Assembly: GCA_051984675.1 (NCBI GenBank)
Contig: JBPYFK010000098.1
Location: forward strand, 4,983-68,982
Direction: 5' to 3'
Source: JBPYFK01 sp051984675
GTDB taxonomy: Bacteria; Actinomycetota; Actinomycetes; Mycobacteriales; Pseudonocardiaceae
DNA: 64,000 bases
Position numbers and translations under genes: made by a program
The notes under the pieces: generated by a model
Seen by the model: only the letters and a program-made list of their open reading frames with translations
Told to the model about the DNA's origin: nothing
The model's database searches: none
Shown here: positions 8,468-16,674 of the stretch, one piece after another
How positions within the stretch are numbered: position 1 is the stretch's first letter
Layout: each line of letters begins with the position of its first letter

Positions 8468-9334
8468 TCAGAAGAGCACCGTGCTGAACGAGCCCTGCTC
8501 CCGGAAACCGACCCTGGCGTACGCCAGACGGGCAGGGATGTTGAAGTCGTTGACATACAGGCTCGCCGTGCGTCCCAGACCGCGTATCAGGTGATTCACC
8601 ACCGCGGCTGTACCCGCCGCACCCAGGCCGTGGCCTCGCCGGTCCGGGTGCACCCACACACCCTGAATCTGCCCGACCGTCCGGGACAGCGCACCGATCT
8701 CGGCCTTGAACACGACCTCGCCATCCTCGAATCGGGCGAAGGCGCGCCCGGTGGAGATCAGCTCAGCAACCCGGGCACGGTAACCCGGACCGCCCCCGTC
8801 CGTGCGCGGGTCGACACCCACTTCCTCGGTGAACATCGCGATCGCGGCCGGTAGGTACCGGTCGAGCTCGTCGGGTCGTACCGACCGCACGTGCGGGTCG
8901 GGGGCGACCTGCGGTGGGCCGGACAGCACCATGAGCGGCTGATCGGCGCGCAACTCGCGGGCCGGTCCCCAGTCCGCGGCCAACTCGTCCCAGAGCGCCA
9001 GCACCTGCTCCGAGGGGCCGACCAGGGACGAGCAGACCCGCCGGCGACGCAGCGCGCGGTCGGCGAACGCGCGCATTCCGTCAGGGCCGCCGAGCAGCGG
9101 GATCAGGTTCGCACCCGAAAAGCACAACCCGTCCAAGCGATGGCCGTAGCCCCACAGCTCGCCGCCCAGACGAACCGGATGCAGGCCGCCGACCTCCACC
9201 CGCGCCGCCACCATGCACGCCCCGACCGGGTCGCGTTCCATCACCGCGCGAACGCGCCGAGCGTCGCGCTCGTCGAGCAGGCGTGCGCCGCCCAGCCTGA
9301 GCACGCGACCAGATTGCCAGAAAGCACTGCCCAA
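8468..9334 (-). CDS. GNAT N-acetyltransferase with DUF4081-like N-terminal domain
   Basis: 288-residue two-domain protein. Residues 1-150 resemble the DUF4081 half found in actinobacterial acetyltransferases; residues 150-288 are a GNAT fold with the acetyl-CoA loop in WVHPDRRGHGLGAAG near 228-242 and the C-terminal LYVNDFNIPARLAYARVGF. The gene follows ispG, the same position as Rv2867c in M. tuberculosis, which supports orthology; the substrate is not known. The longest frame starts with TTG at 9334; a GTG at 9304 is an equally reasonable start, and neither has a convincing ribosome-binding site. Confidence 0.85.
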   Translation of the reverse strand: MGSAFWQSGRVLRLGGARLLDERDARRVRAVMERDPVGACMVAARVEVGGLHPVRLGGELWGYGHRLDGLCFSGANLIPLLGGPDGMRAFADRALRRRRVCSSLVGPSEQVLALWDELAADWGPARELRADQPLMVLSGPPQVAPDPHVRSVRPDELDRYLPAAIAMFTEEVGVDPRTDGGGPGYRARVAELISTGRAFARFEDGEVVFKAEIGALSRTVGQIQGVWVHPDRRGHGLGAAGTAAVVNHLIRGLGRTASLYVNDFNIPARLAYARVGFREQGSFSTVLF

Positions 9335-9405
9335 CGCGATGGCATCCGGTTACGAACGCCGGGGGACCCGACACCACCCGAATGCAGCACGAAACGGAGC
9401 GCGTA

Positions 9406-10566
9406 TCAGCTCACCGTGACGACCGGGTTGCCCGAGTCCGCCGTCTCGCCGGTCTCGCCCATCTCGTCAGCGATCCGCATCGCTTCCTCGATGAGCGTCT
9501 CGACGATCTGGTGCTCCGGCACGGTCTTGATCACCTCGCCCTTGACGAAGATCTGCCCCTTGCCATTACCGGACGCGACGCCCAGGTCCGCCTCCCGTGC
9601 CTCGCCCGGGCCGTTGACCACGCAGCCCATCACGGCTACCCGCAGCGGCACCTCCATGCCCTCCAAGCCGGCCGTGACCTCGTCCGCCAGCTTGTAGACG
9701 TCCACCTGGGCACGGCCGCAGGACGGACAGGACACGATCTCCAACTTGCGCGGACGCAGGTTCAGCGACTGCAGGATCTGCTGGCCGACCTTGATCTCCT
9801 CCACCGGCGGGGCCGACAGCGACACCCGGATGGTGTCCCCGATGCCCTGGCGCAGCAGCGCGCCGAACGCGACCGCCGACTTGATGGTGCCCTGGAACGC
9901 GGGGCCGGCCTCGGTTACGCCCAGGTGCAGCGGGTAGTCGCACTGCTCGGCGAGAAGCTCGTACGCCCGCACCATGACCACTGGGTCGTTGTGCTTGACC
10001 GAGATCTTGATGTCGTGGAAGTCGTGTTCGGCGAACAGGCTCGCCTCCCACAACGCCGACTCCGCCAGCGCCTCCGGCACGGCCTTGCCGTACTTCTTCA
10101 TCAGCCGCGGGTCCAGCGACCCCGCATTGACACCGATGCGGATCGGCGTGCCGTGGTCCTTGGCTGCCTGGGCGATCTCCTTGACCTGGTCGTCGAACTT
10201 GCGGATGTTGCCCGGGTTCACCCGCACGCCGGCACAGCCGGCCTCGATCGCGGCGAACACGTACTTGGGTTGGAAGTGGATGTCGGCGATCACCGGGATC
10301 TGCGACTTCTTCGCGATCGCCGGTAACGCGTCCGCGTCATCCGCGCTCGGGCAGGCCACCCGCACGATGTCGCAGCCCGCGGCCGTCAACTCCGCGATCT
10401 GCTGCAACGTCCCGTTGATGTCCGCGGTGTTGGTGGTGGTCATCGACTGCACCGAGATGGGGGACTCACTGCCCACCCCGACCGGTCCGACCCGCAACTG
10501 CCTGGTCTTGCGCCGCTCGGCCAGTACCGGGGCTGGTCCCGCGGGCATGCCCAGATCGACGGTCAT
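9406..10566 (-). CDS. ispG: 4-hydroxy-3-methylbut-2-enyl-diphosphate synthase (IspG/GcpE)
   Basis: MEP-pathway enzyme reducing MEcPP to HMBPP with an Fe-S cluster. The 386-residue two-domain bacterial form shows the N-terminal TIM barrel (GVGSESPISVQSMTTT near residue 30, VIADIHFQPKYVF near 95) and the cluster ligands in SCPSCGRAQ near residue 282 and MGCVVNGPGEAR near 315, including the catalytic Glu of NGPGEA. The ATG at 10566 sits directly after a duplicated non-coding stretch. It lies downstream of dxr and rseP on the same strand, but a 300-bp gap with a hairpin separates it from rseP, so it may have its own promoter. Confidence 0.96.
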   Translation of the reverse strand: MTVDLGMPAGPAPVLAERRKTRQLRVGPVGVGSESPISVQSMTTTNTADINGTLQQIAELTAAGCDIVRVACPSADDADALPAIAKKSQIPVIADIHFQPKYVFAAIEAGCAGVRVNPGNIRKFDDQVKEIAQAAKDHGTPIRIGVNAGSLDPRLMKKYGKAVPEALAESALWEASLFAEHDFHDIKISVKHNDPVVMVRAYELLAEQCDYPLHLGVTEAGPAFQGTIKSAVAFGALLRQGIGDTIRVSLSAPPVEEIKVGQQILQSLNLRPRKLEIVSCPSCGRAQVDVYKLADEVTAGLEGMEVPLRVAVMGCVVNGPGEAREADLGVASGNGKGQIFVKGEVIKTVPEHQIVETLIEEAMRIADEMGETGETADSGNPVVTVS

Positions 10567-10580
10567 CGAATACTCTCCAC

Positions 10581-10620
10581 CTTTTGCACGGGATCACTGT
10601 CTCTTGCACGGGTTCACTGT
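10581..10620. repeat. 20-bp tandem duplication upstream of ispG
   Basis: Two adjacent 20-base copies (CTTTTGCACGGGATCACTGT and CTCTTGCACGGGTTCACTGT) differing at two positions, 15-54 bases upstream of the ispG start. It lies in non-coding DNA, so its period is not a multiple of three, in contrast to the repeats inside genes in this window. Confidence 0.75.
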
Positions 10621-10631
10621 GTTGATCGAGA

Positions 10632-10655
10632 CCGTGGGTTGAGGGCAACCCACGG
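10632..10655. terminator. Hairpin between rseP and ispG
   Basis: CCGTGGGTT / AACCCACGG, a perfect 9-bp stem with a 6-base loop, about 210 bases downstream of rseP and 66 bases upstream of ispG. It could end the dxr-rseP transcript or be part of the ispG leader. No T-run. A 10-base direct repeat, TGGAAACCAC at 10660-10669 and 10677-10686, lies beside it. The rest of the gap 10687-10866 holds nothing I can call. Confidence 0.45.
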
Positions 10656-10866
10656 GTTATGGAAACCACGTAGTCGTGGAAACCACTGGGCTCTACGATA
10701 CCGCCGCTGGATGAGACGCCCGCCGCGCGTGACCTGCACGTGTGACCAGGCACGACATCCCGCCGGGAAAGTTCACCCCGCTGTCACCAACAGGCGGAAA
10801 ATTCTCGACCAACATTCACCTGAAGGTGCCCCACGCGCGAAGGACTCGCTCGCCTCGGAACTCGGC

Positions 10867-12150
10867 TCAGAACAGGGTGACCGGGTTGACGATGTCCGCG
10901 ACGAGTACCAGCAGCGAGTACGCGATGAACAGCAGGCTCGCCGCATAGGCCACGGGCATGAGCTTCGCCGTGTCGAACGGCCCCGGGTCGGGTCGCCGTA
11001 CCAGGGACGCGAACTTCCGTCGGATCGACTCCCACACCGCGCCCGCGATGTGTCCCCCGTCCAGCGGCAAGATCGGCAGCATGTTCAGCACGAACAGTGA
11101 CAGGTTCACCCCGGCGAGCAGTTGGATCATGATCGCCAGGCGAGCACCGACCGACGCGGAGTCATAGGAGAGCACCTCGCCGCCCAGCCGGCTGGCGCCG
11201 ACGATGCCGATCGGCGTGTCCTGGGAGCGCTGCTGGCCACTGATGGCGTTGATCAGATCCGGCACGCGCTCCGGTAACTGGATGACCTTCTCCGCGGTCA
11301 GAGCGGTGATCCCGCCGATCTGCCCCATCACGCCACCGATGCTCTCCGGCACCCGGACCTGGGTCGGCGTCAGACCGAGGAAGCCGACCGTCTCGTACTT
11401 CCCGGACCCGTTCAGTGCCGGCATCTGGTTCCGCATCAGGGTTGGCGTCAGCGTGACGTGCTGACCCTTGCGGTCGACCACCACCGACACGGGACCCGAT
11501 GCGCGCCGGATCGCGAGCTGCAGCTGGTCCCACGACTGGTACGGCTTCCCATTGAACTCGACGATCTTGTCGCCGGGCTGGAACCCGGCCGCCGCCGCAG
11601 GTGACAGAGGCGCCCCCGCCGGGCAGCTCGAAGTGTCCTTCACCGTCGACGGGAGCACGCACTGGCTGACCGCGCCGACCGTCGTCGTGGTCTGGAGCAC
11701 GCCGTAGCCCATGAGCACGCCCGCGAACAGCATGAACGCGAGGATCAGGTTCATGAACGGGCCGGCGGCCATCACGATGATCCGCTTCCACGGCTTGCGC
11801 TGGTAGAACTGCCGGTGCGCGTCCTGCGGGCTGACCTCCTCGGCGACCGCTTCGCGTGCGTCCTCGATCATCCGCCGCCACGGCGCCGACGAGCCCGAAC
11901 GGCCGAACTCCTCGTCCTTCTTCGGCGGGAACATCCCGATCATCCTGATGTAGCCGCCGAAGGGGATCGCCTTGATCCCGTACTCCGTGTCACCGTGCTT
12001 GCGTGACCACAGCGTCCTGCCGAAGCCGACCATGTACTGGGTCACCTTGACACCGAACAGCTTCGCGGTGGACAGATGGCCCAGCTCGTGCCAGGCGATG
12101 GAGAACAACAGCCCGAAGAAGAAGACCACAATCCCTATCAGGACCAACAT
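10867..12150 (-). CDS. rseP: Site-2 intramembrane metalloprotease RseP/Rip1
   Basis: Zinc protease of regulated intramembrane proteolysis, which cleaves transmembrane anti-sigma factors; the M. tuberculosis ortholog is Rip1. The 427-residue protein has the zinc site IAWHELGHLSTA in helix 1 (HExxH at residues 21-25), a PDZ domain around residues 180-270 (PGDKIVEFNGKPYQSWDQL), and the second active-site motif in LNMLPILPLDGGHIAG near 370. A long loop before the PDZ domain matches Rip1. The ATG at 12150 was chosen because it opens directly on the first helix and shares one base with the dxr stop (TGATG), indicating translational coupling. Confidence 0.93.
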   Translation of the reverse strand: MLVLIGIVVFFFGLLFSIAWHELGHLSTAKLFGVKVTQYMVGFGRTLWSRKHGDTEYGIKAIPFGGYIRMIGMFPPKKDEEFGRSGSSAPWRRMIEDAREAVAEEVSPQDAHRQFYQRKPWKRIIVMAAGPFMNLILAFMLFAGVLMGYGVLQTTTTVGAVSQCVLPSTVKDTSSCPAGAPLSPAAAAGFQPGDKIVEFNGKPYQSWDQLQLAIRRASGPVSVVVDRKGQHVTLTPTLMRNQMPALNGSGKYETVGFLGLTPTQVRVPESIGGVMGQIGGITALTAEKVIQLPERVPDLINAISGQQRSQDTPIGIVGASRLGGEVLSYDSASVGARLAIMIQLLAGVNLSLFVLNMLPILPLDGGHIAGAVWESIRRKFASLVRRPDPGPFDTAKLMPVAYAASLLFIAYSLLVLVADIVNPVTLF

Positions 12151-13505
12151 CAGTTCGTTCTCCCGGTCGCCGTCGGCCGATCCGCTGTGGCTGGGTTCGT
12201 TGTGGCTGGGTTCGTTGGCGTGACCGAACGCCCCGCGAGTTCGCGCGCTCTGGCTCGCGCCCACTCCTCGGCCGCGAACACCTCACGCACGTCCGCAGGC
12301 TCACCCTGCCACTGCTGTGCTTGCGAGAGCACCTGTTCCACAGTGTGCACGATCGAAGTGAAACTGGCCCGTCCCGAAAGGAACGCGGCGACCGCCTCCT
12401 CGTTGGCCGCGTTGTAGACCGCCGGCAGGCAGCCGCCCACGCTGCCCGCGTGCCGGGCCAGCGCCACGGCCGGAAACGCCTCGTCATCCAGCGGTTCGAA
12501 GGTCCATGCGGTGGGCGTGGCGAAGGACACCGCCGGCGCGGCGCCGGCGACCCGATGCGGCCAGTCCAGCCCCAGCGCGATCGGCAGGCGCATGTCCGGC
12601 GGGCTGGCCTGCGCCAGCGTCGACCCGTCCACGAACGTCACCATGGAATGCACGATCGACTGCGGGTGCACGACGACGTCGATCCGGTCATACGGCACCC
12701 CGAACAGCAGGTGCGCCTCGATCAGCTCCAGGCCCTTGTTGACCAGCGTGGCGGAGTTGATCGTGACCACCGGTCCCATCGACCAGGTCGGGTGCGCGAG
12801 CGCCTGCTCCAGCGTCACCCCTTCCAGCTGCTCGCGGGTGCGTCCCCGGAACGGCCCGCCGGAGGCGGTCAGCACCAGCCGGTCGACCTCGTCGGACCGG
12901 CCGGCGAGCAGACACTGGGCCAGCGCCGAGTGCTCCGAGTCGACGGGCACGATCTGTCCGGGTCGCGCCTGGCGCAGCACAAGTGGACCACCGGCGATCA
13001 GCGACTCCTTGTTCGCCAGCGCCAGCGTGGCGCCCTGCTCCAGCACCGCGAGGGTGAGCTGCAGCCCACGCGAACCGTCGACCCCGTTGAGGACGACGTC
13101 GGCGGGCAGAGAACGCACCAGTTCAGCGGCGGCCTCAGCGCCGGCCAGGACCTGCGGCTTCCTGCCCTTCCCCCGCTGCTGCGCCAGGGCGTCGATGGCC
13201 GCGCGTACCTCGTCACCGGCGGACTCCCTCGCCACCGCCACTGCGTCGACGTCGAAGTCGACGGCCTGCTCGGCCAGCATGCCGGCGTCGCTACCGCCCG
13301 CGGCGAGGCCACGTACCCGGAACCGCTGCGGGTTGCGGCGGATCACGTCAAGCGCCTGGGTGCCGATCGAACCGGTCGAGCCCAGGATCACCACTTCTCG
13401 GGTGCCAGGGTCCGCGGGTTGTGCCCTGTCGACCAGTTGTGCGCTGTCGGCCAGTTGTGAGCTGTCAACCAGTTGTGCCCGGTCAGTGGGCTTGGCAGTG
13501 TCCAT
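12150..13505 (-). CDS. dxr: 1-deoxy-D-xylulose-5-phosphate reductoisomerase
   Basis: NADPH- and metal-dependent first committed enzyme of the MEP pathway, target of fosmidomycin. The 451-residue product shows ILGSTGSIGTQALDVIRRNP near residue 40, the metal ligands in VPVDSEHSALAQCL near 195, and the flexible-loop/substrate residues in TASGGPFRGRT near 235 and PTWSMGPVVTINSATLVNKG near 265. It is 50-60 residues longer than usual because both ends carry tandem repeats: three hexapeptides of the form AQLVDS at residues 11-28 and two TNPAT copies near residues 431-440. These tails lie outside the catalytic domains. The gene is coupled to rseP by the TGATG overlap. An alternative start after the repeats cannot be excluded. 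Confidence 0.95.
   Translation of the reverse strand: MDTAKPTDRAQLVDSSQLADSAQLVDRAQPADPGTREVVILGSTGSIGTQALDVIRRNPQRFRVRGLAAGGSDAGMLAEQAVDFDVDAVAVARESAGDEVRAAIDALAQQRGKGRKPQVLAGAEAAAELVRSLPADVVLNGVDGSRGLQLTLAVLEQGATLALANKESLIAGGPLVLRQARPGQIVPVDSEHSALAQCLLAGRSDEVDRLVLTASGGPFRGRTREQLEGVTLEQALAHPTWSMGPVVTINSATLVNKGLELIEAHLLFGVPYDRIDVVVHPQSIVHSMVTFVDGSTLAQASPPDMRLPIALGLDWPHRVAGAAPAVSFATPTAWTFEPLDDEAFPAVALARHAGSVGGCLPAVYNAANEEAVAAFLSGRASFTSIVHTVEQVLSQAQQWQGEPADVREVFAAEEWARARARELAGRSVTPTNPATTNPATADRPTATGRTN
12186..12215. repeat. Two exact 15-bp tandem copies in the dxr 3' end
   Basis: TGTGGCTGGGTTCGT occurs twice in direct succession (12186-12200, 12201-12215), encoding TNPAT twice on the minus strand close to the dxr C-terminus. 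The copies are identical, which suggests a recent duplication. Confidence 0.9.
13420..13473. repeat. Three 18-bp tandem units in the dxr 5' end
   Basis: Units 13420-13437, 13438-13455 and 13456-13473 follow the pattern TGTGNNCTGTCNNCCAGT, with a decayed partial fourth copy to about 13487. On the minus strand they encode three hexapeptides of the form (A/S)QL(V/A)D(S/R) near the N-terminus of Dxr. Confidence 0.9.
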
Positions 13506-13691
13506 CGGCGGTTATTGTCCCCGAAGTAGTACCGACGTCCCTGAAGCAGGTGACCCTGGTCGAACCCAGCCACACCGAAGTGTGGCCAGGAACATGTGCG
13601 AGGATGCATCGACCGAGCGGTTTGCCCGGCAATACTGGTAGCAGGTGCACCCGAGGTGTGGGTGCTCGTTGATTCTGGCGCAGGAGGGAAC

Positions 13692-13976
13692 GTGGCGACC
13701 ACGGAGCTGGAGAAGAAGCCCAGCCAGGCCATCGACCCGGAGCAGGAACCGTCGGTCGAATGGGGTTGGCATGGCGGATTCCCCCGGGCCACGCAGGTCG
13801 CCGGCTGGTTCAGCGTGATCGCGATGCTGTGCATGCTGATCGGCAACCAGCAGGGCATTCTCAGCGGCGGGCACGAGATCACCGAGTCGGACGCGTGGCT
13901 GATCGGTCTCGCCGTCTTCACCACCATCGGCCTGCTCTTCGACCTTCGGCGCAAGCGTCTCGCACGGCTGCGCTGA
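13692..13976 (+). CDS. DUF2631-type small membrane protein
   Basis: 94-residue protein with two predicted membrane helices (FSVIAMLCMLIGN near residue 44 and AWLIGLAVFTTIGLLFDL near 72) after an acidic, hydrophilic N-terminus with the conserved-looking PSVEWGWHG. This arrangement, together with its position divergent from dxr, is typical of the actinobacterial DUF2631 family, whose function is unknown. The GTG at 13692 is preferred: CAGGAGGG lies 5-8 bases upstream. The open frame extends upstream to 13596 without similarity. A perfect hairpin follows the stop. Confidence 0.8.
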   Translation: MATTELEKKPSQAIDPEQEPSVEWGWHGGFPRATQVAGWFSVIAMLCMLIGNQQGILSGGHEITESDAWLIGLAVFTTIGLLFDLRRKRLARLR

Positions 13977-13991
13977 TCACTGATCGCATCA

Positions 13992-14021
13992 CCGGGCGTC
14001 CGCCAGCTGGCGGACGCCCGG
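13992..14021. terminator. Bidirectional terminator hairpin
   Basis: Perfect 13-bp stem CCGGGCGTCCGCC / GGCGGACGCCCGG with an AGCT loop; the whole 30 bases are a palindrome, followed by GTTTC on the plus strand. It separates the convergent DUF2631 and rlmN genes and abuts the rlmN stop. Confidence 0.85.
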
Positions 14022-14023
14022 TT

Positions 14024-15139
14024 TCAGTCGTCCTGGGCGGCGAGCTGGCCACAGGCAGCGGCGATCTCCTGCCCGCGCGTATCGCGCACGGTGCAGCTCA
14101 CACCCGCCGCACGCACCCGCCGGACGAACTCGCGCTCGATGTGCTTCGGGCTGGCGTCCCACTCGCTTCCCGGCGTCGGGTTCAGCGGGATCAGGTTCAC
14201 GTGCACGAGCTGCCCGAGATGTTCGCGCAGGAGCTTGCCGAGCAGGTCGGCGCGCCAGGGATGGTCATTGACGTCCCGGATGAGCGCGTACTCGACGGAG
14301 ACGCGCCGACCGGTGCGGTCGGCATAGCCTCGGGCCGCCTGGAGCACCTCCGCGACCTTCCACCGCGTGTTGACCGGGACCAGCGTGTCGCGCAGCTCGT
14401 CATCCGGGGTGTGCAGTGAGATCGCGAGGGTGACCTGAAGCCCCTCCTCGGTCAGCCGGTTGATCGCGGGCACCAGGCCCACCGTGGACACGGTGACCGA
14501 CCGCTGCGACAGCCCCAGCCCCTCGGGGGCGGGGTCGCAGATCCGATGAACGGCGTTGATCACACGCCGGTAGTTCGCCAGCGGTTCGCCCATCCCCATG
14601 AACACCACGTTGGACAGGCGACCGCCGCCACCCGGAATCGCGCCGTCGCGCATCGTCGCGGCGGCGGCCCGGACCTGGTCGACGATCTCCGCGGTGGACA
14701 GGTTGCGTTGCAGCCCGCCCTGACCGGTGGCGCAGAACGGGCACGCCATCCCGCAGCCGGCCTGGCTGGACACGCACACGGTGGCGCGGTCCGGGTACCG
14801 CATGAGCACGCTTTCCAGCAGCGTTCCGTCATGCGCCCGCCACAGCGTCTTCCGCGTGGTCCCACCGTCGGTGTCGAGCTCGCGTACGGGGCTCAGCAGC
14901 ATCGGCAGCAGGCTCTCGGCGAGCCGGTCCCGGCTCGCCGCCGGCAGGTCGGTCATGGCCTGCACGTCGGCCGTCAACCGGCCGAAGTAGTGCCGCGCGA
15001 GCTGCTTGGCGCGGAATGGCTGCTCGCCGAGCTCGACCACGGCTGCGCGGCGCTCCTCGGCCGAGAGGTCAGCGAGGTGGCGCGGCGGCATGCCGCGGCG
15101 CGGCGCATCGAAGACGAGCGGGAGCGAGGTCGCAGACAT
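14024..15139 (-). CDS. rlmN: Dual-specificity 23S rRNA/tRNA adenine-C2 methyltransferase RlmN
   Basis: Radical-SAM enzyme that methylates C2 of A2503 in 23S rRNA and A37 in some tRNAs. The 371-residue product has the 4Fe-4S motif CGMACPFCATG near residue 124, the SAM-binding VVFMGMGEPLANY near 180, the helix RRVSVEYALIRDVNDHP near 285 and the C-terminal catalytic Cys region ending QEIAAACGQL. Length fits the family. The ATG at 15139 was chosen because the N-terminus LPLVFDAPRRGMPPRHLADL matches the family; the frame is open to 15211. It is divergent from the DtxR-type gene with a gap of 98 bp. Confidence 0.96.
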   Translation of the reverse strand: MSATSLPLVFDAPRRGMPPRHLADLSAEERRAAVVELGEQPFRAKQLARHYFGRLTADVQAMTDLPAASRDRLAESLLPMLLSPVRELDTDGGTTRKTLWRAHDGTLLESVLMRYPDRATVCVSSQAGCGMACPFCATGQGGLQRNLSTAEIVDQVRAAAATMRDGAIPGGGGRLSNVVFMGMGEPLANYRRVINAVHRICDPAPEGLGLSQRSVTVSTVGLVPAINRLTEEGLQVTLAISLHTPDDELRDTLVPVNTRWKVAEVLQAARGYADRTGRRVSVEYALIRDVNDHPWRADLLGKLLREHLGQLVHVNLIPLNPTPGSEWDASPKHIEREFVRRVRAAGVSCTVRDTRGQEIAAACGQLAAQDD

Positions 15140-15237
15140 AGCGCCGCCGATTCTCCCACGTCCCCGGGGATGTCCGGCCGGCGAGGTCGACACCCATCCG
15201 GGCCGGCCCATCCGTGGGCGGGCTTATGGTTGACGCT

Positions 15238-15924
15238 ATGCCGAGCATGACCGAGCGTCCTTCCGCGTCCGTGGAGGACTACCTGCGGGCTATCTACGGG
15301 CTCGCCGAGCGCGGCTCCGCCGTCACCAACGCGACCCTGGCGAACCGGCTGGGACTGAGCCCCTCGTCGGTCTCCGGGATGATCAACAAGCTCGCCCAGC
15401 TCGGTCTGGTCACCCACGTCCGCTACCGCAGCGTCGAGCTGACGCCGGAGGGGCGCCAGCTGGCCTATGACGTGCTGCGCCGGCACCGCCTCATCGAGCT
15501 GTTCCTCGTTGAGGTCCTGGACTACACGTGGGATGAGGTGCACCGGGAAGCCGACGTGCTCGAACACGCGGTGTCCGACGAGCTCGTCGAGCACATCGCG
15601 GCCAAGCTCGGCCACCCCACGCACGACCCGCACGGCGATCCGATCCCGACACGGGACGGCACGGTCGAGAAGCCGCGGGCCGAGCTCCTGGACGGGCTCG
15701 CCCCCGGCACGGTGGGCACGATCGCCAGGGTGTGGGACACCGACTCGGACCTGCTGCGTTACCTCACCGACCACGGGCTCACCCTGGGCACCCGGATCGA
15801 GATCGTCGAACGCAAGCCGTTCGGTGGCCCGCTGGTGGTTTCGGTGGGTGAGCCGGGCAATGCGGAGACGCATTTTCTGGGTAGCGAGATCACGGAAGCG
15901 TTGTCGGTCGACGTGCAGCGGTGA
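15238..15924 (+). CDS. DtxR/MntR-family metal-dependent regulator
   Basis: 228-residue metalloregulator resembling mycobacterial SirR/MntR. It has an N-terminal winged HTH (VTNATLANRLGLSPSSVSG, about residues 27-45), a dimerisation/metal-binding domain with RRHRLIELFL and WDEVHREADVLEHAVSD (the His/Glu positions that bind metal, about residues 80-115), and a C-terminal FeoA/SH3-like domain from about residue 150 (GTVGTIARVWDTD). It likely represses metal uptake when Mn or Fe is bound; no target gene is adjacent. No ribosome-binding site precedes the ATG at 15238, but TATGGT lies 8 bases upstream and could be a -10 element, so the mRNA may be leaderless. In-frame ATGs at 15226 and 15247 are alternatives. 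Confidence 0.88.
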   Translation: MPSMTERPSASVEDYLRAIYGLAERGSAVTNATLANRLGLSPSSVSGMINKLAQLGLVTHVRYRSVELTPEGRQLAYDVLRRHRLIELFLVEVLDYTWDEVHREADVLEHAVSDELVEHIAAKLGHPTHDPHGDPIPTRDGTVEKPRAELLDGLAPGTVGTIARVWDTDSDLLRYLTDHGLTLGTRIEIVERKPFGGPLVVSVGEPGNAETHFLGSEITEALSVDVQR

Positions 15925-15928
15925 GTGG

Positions 15929-16408
15929 CTACAGGGCCGGACGCGGGGTGTGTCTGGTGTGCTCCTGCTTTACCTCAGACGCTGCCGGCTCGGTGCTGCT
16001 GGTGGCGGGCTGGTCAGGTTCGGCGCCGCCCTCGTCCCCGTAGATCTGCTCGGTGACCAGGCGCTCGTGTAGCTCGTCCGTGCGGTGCGCGCCGAGGACC
16101 GCCAGCAGGAGGTCGAACCGGCTGTCGGACAGCGCCACGGACACGTAGCAGAAGCCGACGAGCCCGAGGAACACCAACGCCGAGACCCATTCCACCGAGA
16201 CCTGCTGCACCAGTAACATCACCGCCACTGCCAGCGCCAGACCGGAGGCGAACGCGATGCCCCGGGCGATCGTGACCCGAGTGAGCATGGACCGGAAAGC
16301 CCTGTCCTGCTTGCAGAGCTGGCGCACGATGCGGGCGCGCTCCCGGCGATCCATCAGCGCGAGCCGGCTCAGGCCGGCGGCGACCGGTGTGCCCGCGCGG
16401 AAGGCCAT
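15929..16408 (-). CDS. Hypothetical two-helix membrane protein
   Basis: 159 residues: a basic N-terminal half (RLALMDRRERARIVRQLC) resembling a cytosolic amphipathic region, two adjacent membrane helices (about residues 50-70 and 75-93, IAFASGLALAVAVMLLV and WVSALVFLGLVGFCYVSVAL), then an acidic Pro/Ser/Thr-rich tail of about 60 residues. I do not recognise the family. The ATG at 16408 has GGGAGGGG upstream and is preferred over the frame start at 16525. Its stop lies 4 bp from the stop of the convergent DtxR-type gene. Confidence 0.7.
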   Translation of the reverse strand: MAFRAGTPVAAGLSRLALMDRRERARIVRQLCKQDRAFRSMLTRVTIARGIAFASGLALAVAVMLLVQQVSVEWVSALVFLGLVGFCYVSVALSDSRFDLLLAVLGAHRTDELHERLVTEQIYGDEGGAEPDQPATSSTEPAASEVKQEHTRHTPRPAL

Positions 16409-16530
16409 ACACCCCTCCCGTGCCCATCTGAGTGCCCGTCGATCGGGGTCATCCCAGGATGCACTGGCACTCTGGGTGACCGCATACCAGTCGATCACGC
16501 GAATCAGACAGGAGCAAGGCGTCATTCGGG

Positions 16531-16542
16531 GGCGTTAACGCC
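16531..16542. promoter_or_regulatory. Palindrome in the promoter gap of the 16.4 kb membrane gene
   Basis: GGCGTTAACGCC is a perfect 12-bp palindrome about 120 bp upstream of the minus-strand membrane gene. It may be an operator; no regulator is assigned. The rest of this 266-bp gap (16409-16674) shows no gene. Confidence 0.3.
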
Positions 16543-16674
16543 ACCGCTGAATGTAGTGATGCGTCCCTCTGGATGGCACTGCGACCCGACCTGATGCCCC
16601 AACCGGATAACGACCAGGTCGCGCTCCGTTACGGAATGCAGCGACGCCGGATTCATCCGCCTTACCCCGACGAC

